A DNA stretch of 64,000 nt, taken from positions 1 to 64,000 of the forward strand of contig NZ_JOFS01000022.1 in assembly GCF_000719285.1 (NCBI RefSeq), in the 5' to 3' direction. The position numbers and the translations under genes are program-made. Of this stretch, positions 1 to 8,202 are shown in pieces. Numbering within the stretch: position 1 is the first letter of the stretch; every line of letters starts with the position of its first letter. The notes beneath the pieces were generated by a model. It was not told where the DNA came from. It searched no databases and saw nothing but the letters and a program-made list of their open reading frames with translations. The stretch comes from Streptomyces bicolor (GTDB taxonomy: Bacteria; Actinomycetota; Actinomycetes; Streptomycetales; Streptomycetaceae).

Positions 1-98
1 AAGGCGCGGTCGCAGGGCGGGTAAAACCGTCAAGCCTGTCGCCGCAAGGTAGACAGGAATCCCCTCCCTGAGCTTGCGAAGGGAGGGGAGAGCTTCAA
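1..98 (+). mobile_element. Right end of an IS200/IS605-family (TnpB-type) element
   Basis: Frame 1 is open from the window edge to a TAA at 22-24 and could be the last seven codons of a tnpB. Two hairpins follow. One is a CCTGTC/GACAGG stem around 35-57. The other is a longer CCCCTCCCT/AGGGAGGGG stem at 61-89. The stretch GGAATCCCC, stem-loop, GGGGAG and a terminal TTCAA is the layout I associate with right ends of actinobacterial TnpB elements. I place the end near 98 because the papain-like reading frame resumes cleanly just after it. The left end, the transposase body and the target motif lie outside the window, so the family assignment rests on pattern memory and context. Confidence 0.5.
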
Positions 99-115
99 CA
101 GGACTTCTTCGCCTA
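1..115 (+). ncRNA. Possible 3' part of a TnpB-associated omega RNA with guide
   Basis: In known TnpB systems the guide RNA overlaps the 3' end of tnpB, runs to the right end of the element and takes its guide from the first 16-20 flanking bases. The two stem-loops before 98 and the flank starting CAGGACTTCTTCG fit that plan. If so, the guide would match the original, uninterrupted peptidase gene. This is inference from architecture. Only the distal portion of the RNA would be in the window. Confidence 0.3.
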
Positions 116-1739
116 CGCCGAGGGTGTGTACCGGCACGTGTGGGGAGAGGAGGTCGGCGGGCACTGTGTCTGTGTCGTGGGCTACGACGACGAGGGCGGC
201 TACTGGATCTGCAAGAACAGCTGGGGCGAGGACTGGGGTGAGGACGGTTTCTTCCGCATCCGCTACGGTGCCGTGGGCATCGACGCCGAGATGTGGACCG
301 TCGAGGGCATCCGGAGTCCGTTCGCGGTGCGGGACGCCGCCTTCGTGTCGCAGTCCTTGCCCACCGCGATGGTCCCCGGGCAGGGATACGACATCGCGGT
401 CACCCTGCGCAACACCGGGATCCAGAGCTGGACGCAAGGTCACAACTACCGCCTGGGATCACAGAATCCGCAGGACAACACACTATGGGGCCTCGGCCGG
501 GTCGACGTACCGCACCGGGTGCCGACCTGGGGCGAGGCGACCTTCGCCTTCCGTGTGAGCGCGCCCGCGCAATTGCCCGCCCACCACCAGTGGCGGATGG
601 TGCAAGACGGTGTCGAGTGGTTCGGCGAGTTCACTCCGGATGTGCTGGTGGAGGCTGCGGGCGTGAGCGTGCGCTACGGCTCCACGCTGCGCGTACGGCA
701 CGCCATGACCTGGTTCAACCTCCACTCTCACCCCTATGCGTACGGTCACCCGGGGTCCTCGGGCCAGCAACAGGTCACCTGCTACGACGGGGCCGACGAC
801 AACGACCTTTGGATCGTCAGGGGCCCTGACGGAACACCGGCGGACCACCGCATCGGCCAGCAGGTCTCGCACGGTGATCTGGTACGCCTGGAGCACGTGG
901 CCACCCGAAGGAACCTGCATAGCCACGGCGGTATCCCCTCCCCTGTCACCGGACAGCAAGAGGTCACCTGCTTCGGCGAGGGCGGGCAGGGTGACGGCAA
1001 CGACACCTGGCGGGTGGAGATCGAGGGCGGCGGAACCTGGCAGGCGGGCCGGCAGATCCGCCTGATCCACCTGCCGACCGAGCACGCCCTCCACTCTCAT
1101 CAGGGCTATTCGCATCCGGACTGGACCATGGGCCAGCAGGAGGTCACCTGCTTCGCCGAGCGCGACGCCAACGACCTCTGGTTTGCCTCCGACTTCCGGG
1201 CGCGTGACGCGCTGTTCGTCTCGCAGACGGTTCCCACCACCATGGTCCGCGGCCAGGACTACGACGTGTCCGTGACGATGTGCAATGTCGGCACGGAGAC
1301 CTGGACGACGGCCGGCGCCCACCGGCTGGGCTCGCAGAGTCCCCAGGACAATCAGACCTGGGGTCTGACCCGCGTCGAGCTGCCCCGCTCTGTCGCTCCC
1401 GGCGAGCACGTCACCTTCCCGTTCCGGGTGACCGCACCCGCCGCCACGGGCGTCACTCGCTTCCAGTGGCGCATGCTGCGTGAGGGCGTCGAGTGGTTCG
1501 GCGCACTGTCGGCGCGCACGCCCATAAGCATCTACACGACGCTGGAGGAGACAACCGTCCCCGATGTCACGGGGCTCGCCCGCAACGCGGCCGGCAACGC
1601 GATCCGCGACGCGGACCTCGTGCCCCGCTTCACCGGCGCCCAGGGAGCGCGCGTGGAGGTGTGGAGCCAGGAGCCCGGGGCCGGGACCAGGTTGCGACGC
1701 GGCAGCACGGTGACGCTGCGGATGGTCCACAGCGACTGA
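99..1739 (+). pseudogene. Interrupted papain-family peptidase with FW, MIR and PASTA domains
   Basis: From 99 the frame reads through the C-terminal half of a C1A papain-like peptidase. It has catalytic His (GGHCVCVVGYDD, residue 13 counted from the GTG at 126) and Asn (CKNSWGEDWGEDGF, residue 31). The half with the catalytic Cys is missing, and an in-frame stop at 69-71 lies in the adjoining mobile-element end. Next come an Ig-like FW domain of the NBR1 type (about 70-170), three MIR-like repeats with HSH and GQQ-VTCY/F motifs (about 182-352), a second FW domain (about 360-470) and a PASTA domain (about 475-535). FW1 and FW2 share LGSQ-PQDN-TWGL and EWFG motifs. The remnant could still be translated from GTG 126, but it could not be an active peptidase. 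The rest of the gene presumably lies 5' of the element, outside the window. Confidence 0.75.
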
Positions 1740-1742
1740 AGC

Positions 1743-2360
1743 GTGTTGCACAACGCATCGACCAGGCAGCCTGAAGTAGGCGGTGGGCCTGTCTGCTCGT
1801 ACGGCGAGGGCGAGATGGTGCATGCGGGCGACGGCCTCGACCGCGTGGGGGAGACCGTCGCCGCGCTGCCGGCAGTCGCGCAGGATCTTGTAGTTCTTCA
1901 TCCGTCATCGTGGACGCCGACATCCCACTGGTCGTGGCCGCGGCCCGTCCGCTGCCGGGCACCGCCGCGGACGCACACGCCTGGCGTCGCTCCGGCCTGG
2001 CCGCGTCCTGCGAGGGGGTGACGGTGCTCGGCGACGGCGCCTACCTCAATACCGGCCTGAGCGTCCCGCACCGCAAACGCCCCGGACGCCCACTGCTGAA
2101 AGCGCCACCTGCACATTCGCCGAGAAGCGGTGATTACGCGAGGACGCGCCCACCCCCCGGTCGCGGACCGGGACCAGGGTGCCGTCCACGATCCACAGCC
2201 GCTGTGAGGCATCGGCCTGGCGGGAGACGGGCTCGATCGCGAGCAGCGGCCCCAGCCGCTGGATGATCCGGCACACCGTGGAGGAGGAGACGCCGAAGCG
2301 ATTTTCGGGCTCGGCCAGCATGGGCCCTTTGGTTGGCTGGGAGTAGCGGCAGACTGGGCA
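1743..2360 (-). pseudogene. IS5-like (DDE_Tnp_4) transposase remnant, internally rearranged
   Basis: Reading leftward, about 2360-2102 encodes the middle of an IS5-like transposase: a helix-turn-helix-like stretch FGVSSSTVCRIIQRL, then VDGTLVPVRDR carrying a catalytic Asp, then RNHRFSANVQVA. At 1901-1766 the same strand encodes the typical C-terminus (MKNYKILRDCRQRGDG, then AVARMHHLALAV). The piece that should join them is present in the opposite orientation between them. About 20 residues of the usual C-terminal core are missing at the junction. GTTGCACAAC near 1744-1753 may be the surviving element end. I found no partner end on the right. The gene is dead. Confidence 0.75.
1905..2101 (+). 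pseudogene. Inverted middle segment of the IS5-like transposase
   Basis: The plus strand encodes VDADIPLVVAAARPLPGT, then DAHAWRRSGL, VTVLGDGAYLNTG and HRKRPGRPLLK. This is the DDE_Tnp_4 core that normally follows RNHRFSANVQV and precedes the MKNYK region. Both flanking parts are on the minus strand. The junctions are sharp: minus-strand MKNY ends at about 1901, and the reversed ANVQVA reading begins at about 2102. The simplest reading is an inversion of roughly 200 bp inside one transposase gene, with a small deletion at one breakpoint. Confidence 0.7.
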
Positions 2361-2512
2361 GCGCGAACTTTTGGACCGCCCTAACTGTCGTTGGCCGGTC
2401 ACCGGGGAACTCTCGGAGCGTCCGAGCGCCCACTCGTACGCCACCGCTTTCCCCGGCTCGGAACTGCGGCGATCCCGCTCCCCGGCCGCCTGCCAGATCG
2501 TTGGCCGCCACG

Positions 2513-2821
2513 CTAGTAGGACCGACGGGCCAGTGTCCGACGAGTACCGGTGCGCTGCCTCAGTCTCCGCGCTGCTGAAGCCGCCTTCGCCCTGACCGTG
2601 GGATGCGCGGCGCCCAGCACGGCCGATGGTGGTAGTGAGAGGGTGCGAGCGAGTTCCTTCAGTTCGTCGTCGGTGGGGTGGATCGGGCCGTTGGCGCCGT
2701 CCTCTGCGAATGCCTTGATTCGTGGGGTGCGGATGCCGGTCTGCTCGGCGACGGCCTGAGCCGTCAAGCGGCGGCGGTGCATCGATTTCTGGATCAGCTG
2801 CGCAAGGTCGTCCATCGTCAT
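2513..2821 (-). CDS. Small XRE-like helix-turn-helix protein
   Basis: The 102-residue product opens MTMDDLAQLIQKSMHRRRLT followed by AQAVAEQTGI, which fits a lambda-repressor-type HTH. A second helical part (TDDELKELARTLSLP) and a basic C-terminal tail follow. I chose the ATG at 2821 because AAGGGGA lies at good distance before it. The frame is open further upstream but without an SD. The basic tail runs to the edge of the decayed transposase, so its end may have been altered. It is divergent from the phosphatase gene, and it may regulate itself or that operon. No target is shown. Confidence 0.65.
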   Translation of the reverse strand: MTMDDLAQLIQKSMHRRRLTAQAVAEQTGIRTPRIKAFAEDGANGPIHPTDDELKELARTLSLPPSAVLGAAHPTVRAKAASAARRLRQRTGTRRTLARRSY

Positions 2822-3185
2822 GTTCCCCTTCCGGTCGGTCACTTCGTGACTGCCGTGGGTCGCAAGCTCGTCCCACTTGGCGAGTCTTTGATCTGGTGAC
2901 GCGCCTACCCTTGCTCCTCGGGAAAACGCCCTGTTCACCCGAACGGCTGGTGTGTGCGGCGCAGTGCTGATGCTGCTGCCCTGGCGCGTCGACGTGGCGA
3001 TGTCGATCGCAGGTCTGTCTCCTGATCCAGTGGGCAACTGTTTCGTAGTCAGCCAGAATCTGACTGATCGTGAGTACTTCGAGGGCAGGGCGGAAGGCTG
3101 CCAGTACTCTTCGTCTGTTGTCGTTGGGCGATGAGGGGCCCCGACGGGCTCTGCAGATCTATGACGGAGGGAGAGGCAGGGACCG
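2822..3185. promoter_or_regulatory. Divergent intergenic region with two inverted repeats
   Basis: These 364 bases separate the HTH gene from the phosphatase operon and hold no convincing gene. There is an inverted repeat AGTCAG-7-CTGACT at 3047-3065 and a longer stem-loop at 3072-3109. I see no clear -35/-10 pair. Confidence 0.5.
3072..3109 (+). promoter_or_regulatory. Leader stem-loop upstream of the receiver-PP2C gene
   Basis: Arms GAGTACT (3072-3078) and AGTACTC (3103-3109) enclose a second pair GGCAG/CTGCC, giving a 12-bp stem with a one-sided five-base bulge. It ends 76 nt before the ATG, so it probably lies in the 5' leader or overlaps the promoter. It could be an operator, an attenuator or a terminator from upstream. 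No U-tract follows. Confidence 0.4.
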
Positions 3186-4544
3186 ATGCTCCCCGCTCAG
3201 CACGGGCTTGTCGGCATCCAAGGGCTGTCCGCCAAGGCGGGCAAAGCCAGCGGCCTCGCCACTGCTGGCCCGACCGTCACATCCGTCGGAGCGTCGACAC
3301 TGATCGGCGTGCGTGCGTCCAGTGGCCCGAGCACGGATGACGATGGCGCTTGGTCGTGGCAAGAACCGTCGGTGCTTCTGATCGAGGACGACGAGGCGGA
3401 CGCCCTTCTCGTAGAGGAGCTGGTCGCCGACTGCTCTCCCGGCATGCGGCTGACCTGGGTACGCTCCCTGGCCGAGGCCCACCAGACCCTGGTGGCCGCC
3501 GCTGTCCCGGACTGCGTACTGCTGGATCTGCACCTGTCCGACGCCCAGGGGCTGGAGGCGGTGGCCGCCATCCAGCGGTACGCGGACGGCGTGGCGGTGG
3601 TGGTACTGACCGGGCTGGCCGAGGAGGGCACCGGGCTTGCGGCGGTCGCCGCGGGCGCGCAGGACTACCTGGTCAAGGGGCGCGTCGATCCGGAGCTCTT
3701 CGGCCGCGCGGTCAGGTACGCCATTCAGCGCAAGCAGGCCGAGCATGCCGCTGCCGCGTTGCAGGCGGGCCAGCTGCGTGCGGAGGAGAACGCCCGGCTG
3801 GAGCGCGGCCTGCTGCCCACTCCACTCCTGCACGACGCGGATGGCCTGGACGTGGTCGCTCGTTATCTGCCGGGCCGGGAACAGTCGCTGCTGGGCGGCG
3901 ACTTCTACGACGTGGTGCAGACCCCGGACGGCACCGTGCACGTGCTGATCGGCGATGTGTCAGGGCACGGTCCCGACGAGGCGGCCCTCGGAGTGGGCCT
4001 GCGGATCGCTTGGCGCACCCTCGTGGTCAGCGGAGCCACCGGTGCACGGCAACTGAGCACGCTCCAGGAGGTTTTGGTCGCCGAGCGTACGGGGGAGCAC
4101 ATCTTCGCCACGCTCGCCAGCCTTGAACTGCTGTCGGACCGGCGCTCGGTGCGGGTCATGCGCGCCGGCCACCCGGGGATGCTGCTGCGCGCAGGCGCCG
4201 GCGTGGAGTGGGTGGAGGTACCCGGCGGGCCCGCATTGGGGGTGCTGCCGGACGGCATGGCCCGCTGGCCGGTGAAGGAACTGGCGCTGCCGGACGATGC
4301 GGGGATCGTGCTGTTCACCGACGGCCTGTTCGAAGGCCGGACCGGCCCCGGGAGTGAACGGCTGGGTGAGGAGGGCCTGCTGGAGCTGGCTCGCTCGGCC
4401 GCAGACCTGAAGGCGGAGGCGTTCGTCGACGAACTCATCAGCAGGGCCGAGGCGCTCGCCGAGCACTATGGTGGCCTGGCCGATGACGTGGCCGTGCTGC
4501 ACCTGCGGTGGGCCCAGCAACGCGAAGCGACCGAGGAACCGTGA
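3186..4544 (+). CDS. Receiver-PP2C (RsbU/SpoIIE-type) phosphatase
   Basis: The 452-residue product has an N-terminal receiver domain (about 61-180) with acidic D68/D69, phospho-acceptor D114 in VLLDLHLSD, T142 and K164. A short helical linker follows, then a PP2C-type phosphatase domain (about 215-445) with the metal-binding motifs GGDFYD (237-242) and DVSGHG (257-262). Proteins of this class dephosphorylate anti-anti-sigma factors when the receiver is phosphorylated. The ATG at 3186 follows GGCAGGG. The first 60 residues are low-complexity, so a later start is possible. The stop overlaps the GTG of the histidine kinase, and a sigma-B-type factor lies downstream, which supports a role in stress partner switching. 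Confidence 0.85.
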   Translation: MLPAQHGLVGIQGLSAKAGKASGLATAGPTVTSVGASTLIGVRASSGPSTDDDGAWSWQEPSVLLIEDDEADALLVEELVADCSPGMRLTWVRSLAEAHQTLVAAAVPDCVLLDLHLSDAQGLEAVAAIQRYADGVAVVVLTGLAEEGTGLAAVAAGAQDYLVKGRVDPELFGRAVRYAIQRKQAEHAAAALQAGQLRAEENARLERGLLPTPLLHDADGLDVVARYLPGREQSLLGGDFYDVVQTPDGTVHVLIGDVSGHGPDEAALGVGLRIAWRTLVVSGATGARQLSTLQEVLVAERTGEHIFATLASLELLSDRRSVRVMRAGHPGMLLRAGAGVEWVEVPGGPALGVLPDGMARWPVKELALPDDAGIVLFTDGLFEGRTGPGSERLGEEGLLELARSAADLKAEAFVDELISRAEALAEHYGGLADDVAVLHLRWAQQREATEEP

Positions 4545-6208
4545 CCGTGACAGCGCCTTCCGCACAGCCCAGGGCACGCCGCGGTGGCCGGATGACGGTG
4601 CAGGGCTGGTTCCATCTGGCTCTGGCCGTGATGATCGCTCTGGTGGTGACCGGCTCCGTGGTGGGCGCCGAGTTGCTGGCGCGGACCGCAGACGTCTCGG
4701 ACGAGCTGATCGAGCAGATACAGCCGGCCCGCTCCGAGGCATATCGGCTGCAGAGCGCCCTGCTGAACCAGGAGACCGGGGCCCGTGGCTATGCCCTGGC
4801 CGCCGACCAGCAGTTCCTCGCCCCGTACACCGAAGGCAAACGGGCTGAGTATGATTCTGCCGCCCGACTGCGCGCCCTGGTCGGCGAACGGGCGATTCTG
4901 CGGGCGGATCTGGACGCCATCGAACGCGCGGCGGCCGACTGGCGGCGTACCTACGCAGAACCCCTCGTCGCCGGTGTCACCCCGGGTACTCCCCGCCCGG
5001 TGAGCGAGGCCGCCACCGAACGAGGCGAGAGAGCTTTCGATCGCATCCGCGCCCTGTTCACCACCCAGGACACCCACCTCGCCCAGGCCCGGCAGCAGGC
5101 CCGGAGCGAGCTGACGCACGTGCGTACCGTGCGGAACTGGGTGCTGGGCGGAATGGTCGCTGCCTTCCTCCTCACCGGCATCGCCCTGGCCGTGCTGGTG
5201 CACATGCTCGTCGCTCGTCCCTTGGACGGTCTGCGCACCGGATCCCGCCGTGTGGCCGAGGGGGAGTTCGAGCACTCCATCGCCGCAGAAGGCCCTGCCG
5301 ACATCCAGGCGATGGCCCGCGACGTCGAAGCAATGCGCCAACGCCTCGTGGCCGAGCTGGCCGCCTCCCGCAGCCAGCAGGAAGAGCTGACCCAGCAGGC
5401 CGCCGACCTGGACGCCCAGGCGGCTGAGCTGCTCCGGTCCAACGCCGAGTTGGAGCAGTTCGCCTACGTCGCCTCCCACGACCTGCAAGAACCGCTGCGC
5501 AAGGTCGCCTCCTTCTGCCAACTGCTGGAGAAGCGGTACGGCGACAAGCTGGACGAGCGCGCCACGCAGTACATCGACTTTGCCGTGGACGGCGCCAGAC
5601 GCATGCAGATCCTCATCAACGATCTGCTGACCTTCTCCCGCGTCGGACGGGTCAACGACGCGCACCTGCCTGTTCGGTTGGAGCAGGCTGCGGACAAGGC
5701 TCTGGCCAATTTGACGGCTGCGGTTGAGGAGTCCGGAGTCAGCATCGAACGCCCCGAGGAATTGCCCGAGGTCATAGGTGACCCGACCTTGATGGTCATG
5801 CTCTGGCAGAACCTGATCGGCAACGCCATCAAGTTCCGCCACCTAGACCGCACCCCCGCCGTCCGCATCACCTGCGAGCCGGACCCCGATGCGGAGGAAG
5901 ACGCCGCGGCGTGGCGGCTGTGTGTCACCGACAACGGCATAGGGATTCCCGAGGAGTTCAGCGAGAAGGTCTTCGTCATCTTCCAGCGCCTGCACGGCCG
6001 CGACGCCTACTCAGGCACCGGGATCGGTCTGGCCCTGTGCAAGAAGATCGTCGAGTTCCACGGCGGTCACATCTGGATCGACACCGCCTACACCGACGGC
6101 ACCCGGTTCTGCTTCACCCTGCCCGCTCGCCCAGCCGCCACGGCTACAGACGCCCCGCACGGCGAGCAGAGCCCTGTCGGCACCGCCCTGGAAGGAAACC
6201 CGGCATGA
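4541..6208 (+). CDS. CHASE3-HAMP sensor histidine kinase
   Basis: The 555-residue membrane kinase has TM1 (about 23-43), an extracytoplasmic CHASE3-like sensor with the NQETGARGY motif (about 45-195), TM2 (about 200-224), a HAMP domain and a coiled linker. The HisKA box [13 protein letters not shown] places the phospho-acceptor at His313. It is followed by a HATPase domain with N box [11 protein letters not shown] and G boxes DNGIGI and GTGIGLAL. The catalytic half resembles phytochrome-type kinases that pair with Rcp1-like regulators. GTG 4541 overlaps the previous stop (GTGA), and its own stop overlaps the next ATG, so the three genes are probably translationally coupled. Confidence 0.9.
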   Translation: MTVTAPSAQPRARRGGRMTVQGWFHLALAVMIALVVTGSVVGAELLARTADVSDELIEQIQPARSEAYRLQSALLNQETGARGYALAADQQFLAPYTEGKRAEYDSAARLRALVGERAILRADLDAIERAAADWRRTYAEPLVAGVTPGTPRPVSEAATERGERAFDRIRALFTTQDTHLAQARQQARSELTHVRTVRNWVLGGMVAAFLLTGIALAVLVHMLVARPLDGLRTGSRRVAEGEFEHSIAAEGPADIQAMARDVEAMRQRLVAELAASRSQQEELTQQAADLDAQAAELLRSNAELEQFAYVASHDLQEPLRKVASFCQLLEKRYGDKLDERATQYIDFAVDGARRMQILINDLLTFSRVGRVNDAHLPVRLEQAADKALANLTAAVEESGVSIERPEELPEVIGDPTLMVMLWQNLIGNAIKFRHLDRTPAVRITCEPDPDAEEDAAAWRLCVTDNGIGIPEEFSEKVFVIFQRLHGRDAYSGTGIGLALCKKIVEFHGGHIWIDTAYTDGTRFCFTLPARPAATATDAPHGEQSPVGTALEGNPA

Positions 6209-6660
6209 CCGCCCCCGCCCAGCCCATCGAGGTCCTGCTCGTCGAGGACGACCCCGGTGACGTACTGATGACCCGGGAAGCCTTCGAGGACAACAAGATC
6301 GGCAACACGCTGCACGTCGTCCGCGACGGCGAGGAGGCGCTCGACTTCCTCTACCGGCGCGGCGCGCACGAACAGGCCCCGTCTCCCGACCTGATCCTGC
6401 TCGACCTCAACCTGCCCAAGTACGACGGCCGACAGGTCCTGGAACGCATCAAGTCCGACCCTGACTTGTCGCACATCCCCGTGGTCGTCCTGACGACGTC
6501 CTCCGCGGAGGAAGACATCCTGCGCAGCTACAAGCTCCACGCCAACGCCTACGTCACCAAGCCCGTCGACCTGGACCAGTTCATCGCCGCCGTCCGCCAG
6601 ATCGACGAGTTCTTCGTGACCGTCGTCCGACTCCCTCGCGTCGGCCTCTCACAGGGGTGA
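6205..6660 (+). CDS. Rcp1-like single-domain response regulator
   Basis: The 151-residue protein is a bare receiver domain. It has acidic EDD at 14-16, phospho-acceptor Asp67 in LILLDLNLP, a VLTTSS segment and a conserved Lys in YVTKPVD. There is no output domain. The RRGAHEQ-P loop before the active Asp is typical of Rcp1-type partners of phytochrome-like kinases. It starts in an ATGA overlap with the kinase. It probably carries phosphate from the kinase onward, perhaps to the receiver-PP2C protein or as a phosphate sink. Confidence 0.9.
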   Translation: MTAPAQPIEVLLVEDDPGDVLMTREAFEDNKIGNTLHVVRDGEEALDFLYRRGAHEQAPSPDLILLDLNLPKYDGRQVLERIKSDPDLSHIPVVVLTTSSAEEDILRSYKLHANAYVTKPVDLDQFIAAVRQIDEFFVTVVRLPRVGLSQG

Positions 6661-6675
6661 GACGGCCGAGGGTGG

Positions 6676-7533
6676 TCAGCTCGCGACTTCGGGGGAGAGC
6701 ATGCCCGAGCGCAGGCGGGCCAGAATGCGGGTGATGAGGCGTGAGACGTGCATCTGGGAGACGCCGAGTTCCGTCCCGATCTGCGCCTGGGTGAGCTCCT
6801 CGACGAACCTCATGTGGAGGATGCGGCGGTCCCGTTCATTCAGGTCGGCGATGAGGGGCGCGAGCGCATGGAAGTCCTCGACGAGTTCGAGGGCGGGGTC
6901 CTCCTCGCCGATGAACTCGGACAGAGTCGCCTCGCCCTCGTTGTCGTCGATGCTGATGGCGGCATCCAGGGATGCGGCGGTGTAGCCGTTCGCCGCCATC
7001 TGGGCGTCGATGACCTCGTCCTCGGTGAGGTCCATCAAGGAGGCCAGTTCTGAGACCTTGGGGGCGCGGCCAAGGCGAGTGCTGAGTTCCTCGTTGGCCT
7101 TGGCGAGTTCCGTACGCGCCTCCTGAAGACGCCGCGGCACGTGCACGGACCAAGAGGTGTCGCGGAAGAACCGCTTGATCTCGCCCATGACGTAGGGCAC
7201 GGCGAAGCTGGTGAACTGGACCTCGCGGGAGACCTCGAACCGGTCGATGGCCTTGATCAGACCGATGGTGCCGACCTGGACGATGTCCTCCATGTCCTCG
7301 CTGCGGCTACGGAAGCGGCCGGCGGCAAACCGCACCAGCGACATGTTCATCTCGATCAGGGTGTTGCGCGCGTACTGATACTCGCGGGTTCCCTCCTCGA
7401 GCACCGCAAGCCGGTCGAAGAACAGCTTGGACAGCGCCCGTGCGTCGTTGGGTGCCATCTTCTGCGGGTTGGTGATCTGTGGCAGCTCGGTGTCGGAATC
7501 CGTCGTTGTCTCGACGTGCGTCGCGGCTGTCAC
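6676..7533 (-). CDS. SigB/SigF/SigG-family RNA polymerase sigma factor
   Basis: The 285-residue sigma-70 protein carries region 2 (GTIGLIKAIDRFE, then FTSFAVPYVMGEIKRFFRD), region 3 (TRLGRAPKVSELA) and region 4 (ERDRRILHMRFVEELTQAQI, then GVSQMHVSRL). This is the arrangement of actinobacterial stress and differentiation sigma factors controlled by RsbW-type anti-sigma factors. I chose GTG 7533 because AGGAGGG lies five bases before it; an in-frame TTG upstream lacks an SD. It converges on the kinase/regulator operon with a 15-base gap. A damaged RsbW-like gene lies directly upstream on the same strand. Confidence 0.9.
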   Translation of the reverse strand: MTAATHVETTTDSDTELPQITNPQKMAPNDARALSKLFFDRLAVLEEGTREYQYARNTLIEMNMSLVRFAAGRFRSRSEDMEDIVQVGTIGLIKAIDRFEVSREVQFTSFAVPYVMGEIKRFFRDTSWSVHVPRRLQEARTELAKANEELSTRLGRAPKVSELASLMDLTEDEVIDAQMAANGYTAASLDAAISIDDNEGEATLSEFIGEEDPALELVEDFHALAPLIADLNERDRRILHMRFVEELTQAQIGTELGVSQMHVSRLITRILARLRSGMLSPEVAS

Positions 7534-7706
7534 AAGCCCTCCTGTCGCCCCGGTCTCTCCTGGCAACCAGCAGACCGGCCTGTGGCGCGCTTACCCGGCG
7601 TCACCACTTTCATGCCCTGGCGGGTGCGCGGAGCGTGATCGGCGGCGGCCCATCGGACCCATCCTGGTGCGGCTCCGCGGTGGAGCGGCGGTGCTGTTCC
7701 CCGAGG

Positions 7707-8037
7707 TCAGTGCACCAGAGGCAGAACAGCCCGCACGGTCTTCCCCCCCCGGTCCGGTGCAGACGTCTACGTCTGCGGACAACTCCTGGGTCAGCGGCCA
7801 GCCGAAGCCGCCCGGCTCCCATTCAGCGGTTCGCTTGGACCGACGGGGGCGCGGCGGGTCCGGACTTGCGTCCTCGACACTCACCGTGACTGTTCCTGGG
7901 TCCGCCCGCAGCTCAAAGCCAGTGACCCCACCGGCGTGCACCGCCGCGTTGGTGACCAGCTCCGACACCACGATCAGTACGGCTTCGGCCTCCGCCACAT
8001 CCGTGGGCGCGATCACCGACAGAAAGCCTCGTGCCAT
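7707..8037 (-). pseudogene. RsbW-like ATP-binding anti-sigma kinase, frameshifted
   Basis: The frame opens ARGFLSVIAPTDVAEAEAV, then VVSELVTNAAVHAGG (N box) and PGGFGWPLTQELSADV, as in Streptomyces HATPase anti-sigma kinases. At the run of eight C on the plus strand (7743-7750, G8 in the gene) the frame turns into nonsense and runs to 7591. With seven G it would read GPGGKTVRAVLPLVH and stop at 7707, which is the expected family ending. The ATG at 8037 also lacks the usual N-terminal strand, so there may be a second lesion. It could be a pseudogene, a phase-variable tract or a sequencing error. It may have been the anti-sigma partner of the sigma factor downstream. Confidence 0.75.
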
Positions 8038-8122
8038 TTGGAGTCGTCATCCCAAGTGACCGCCAGTGCAGTCGAGTTGGATGAGCGACACATGAGATGG
8101 TCTGTCGGGTGGTAGGCGCACT

Positions 8123-8145
8123 GTTACCTCTTGGGCGCCGGGTAC
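8123..8145 (+). promoter_or_regulatory. Weak sigma-B-type promoter candidate
   Basis: GTTACC (8123-8128) and GGGTAC (8140-8145) resemble the GTTT / GGGTAT-type elements of sigma-B-family promoters, but the 11-base spacing is short. It points at the GAF-ANTAR gene, 58 bases before its first ATG. Confidence 0.25.
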
Positions 8146-8158
8146 GGCCATCCGTACC
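8141..8158. repeat. Perfect inverted repeat GGTACGG-CCAT-CCGTACC
   Basis: Two perfect 7-base arms around four bases lie 45 bases upstream of the GAF-ANTAR gene and overlap the possible GGGTAC box. It could be an operator or a small RNA hairpin in the leader. The loop does not match the hexaloop (A1, G4) of known ANTAR targets. Confidence 0.45.
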
Positions 8159-8202
8159 GCTCTCCGGGCGCTCGCAACGCGCAATCACTGCGCGACTGAA
8201 GG

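Noticed and set aside
483..1901. Long minus-strand open frame of 472 codons across the peptidase gene
   Set aside because: Only its first 45 or so codons (1901-1766) match anything, namely the transposase C-terminus. The rest is antisense to the well-supported FW/MIR frame and has typical high-GC shadow composition.
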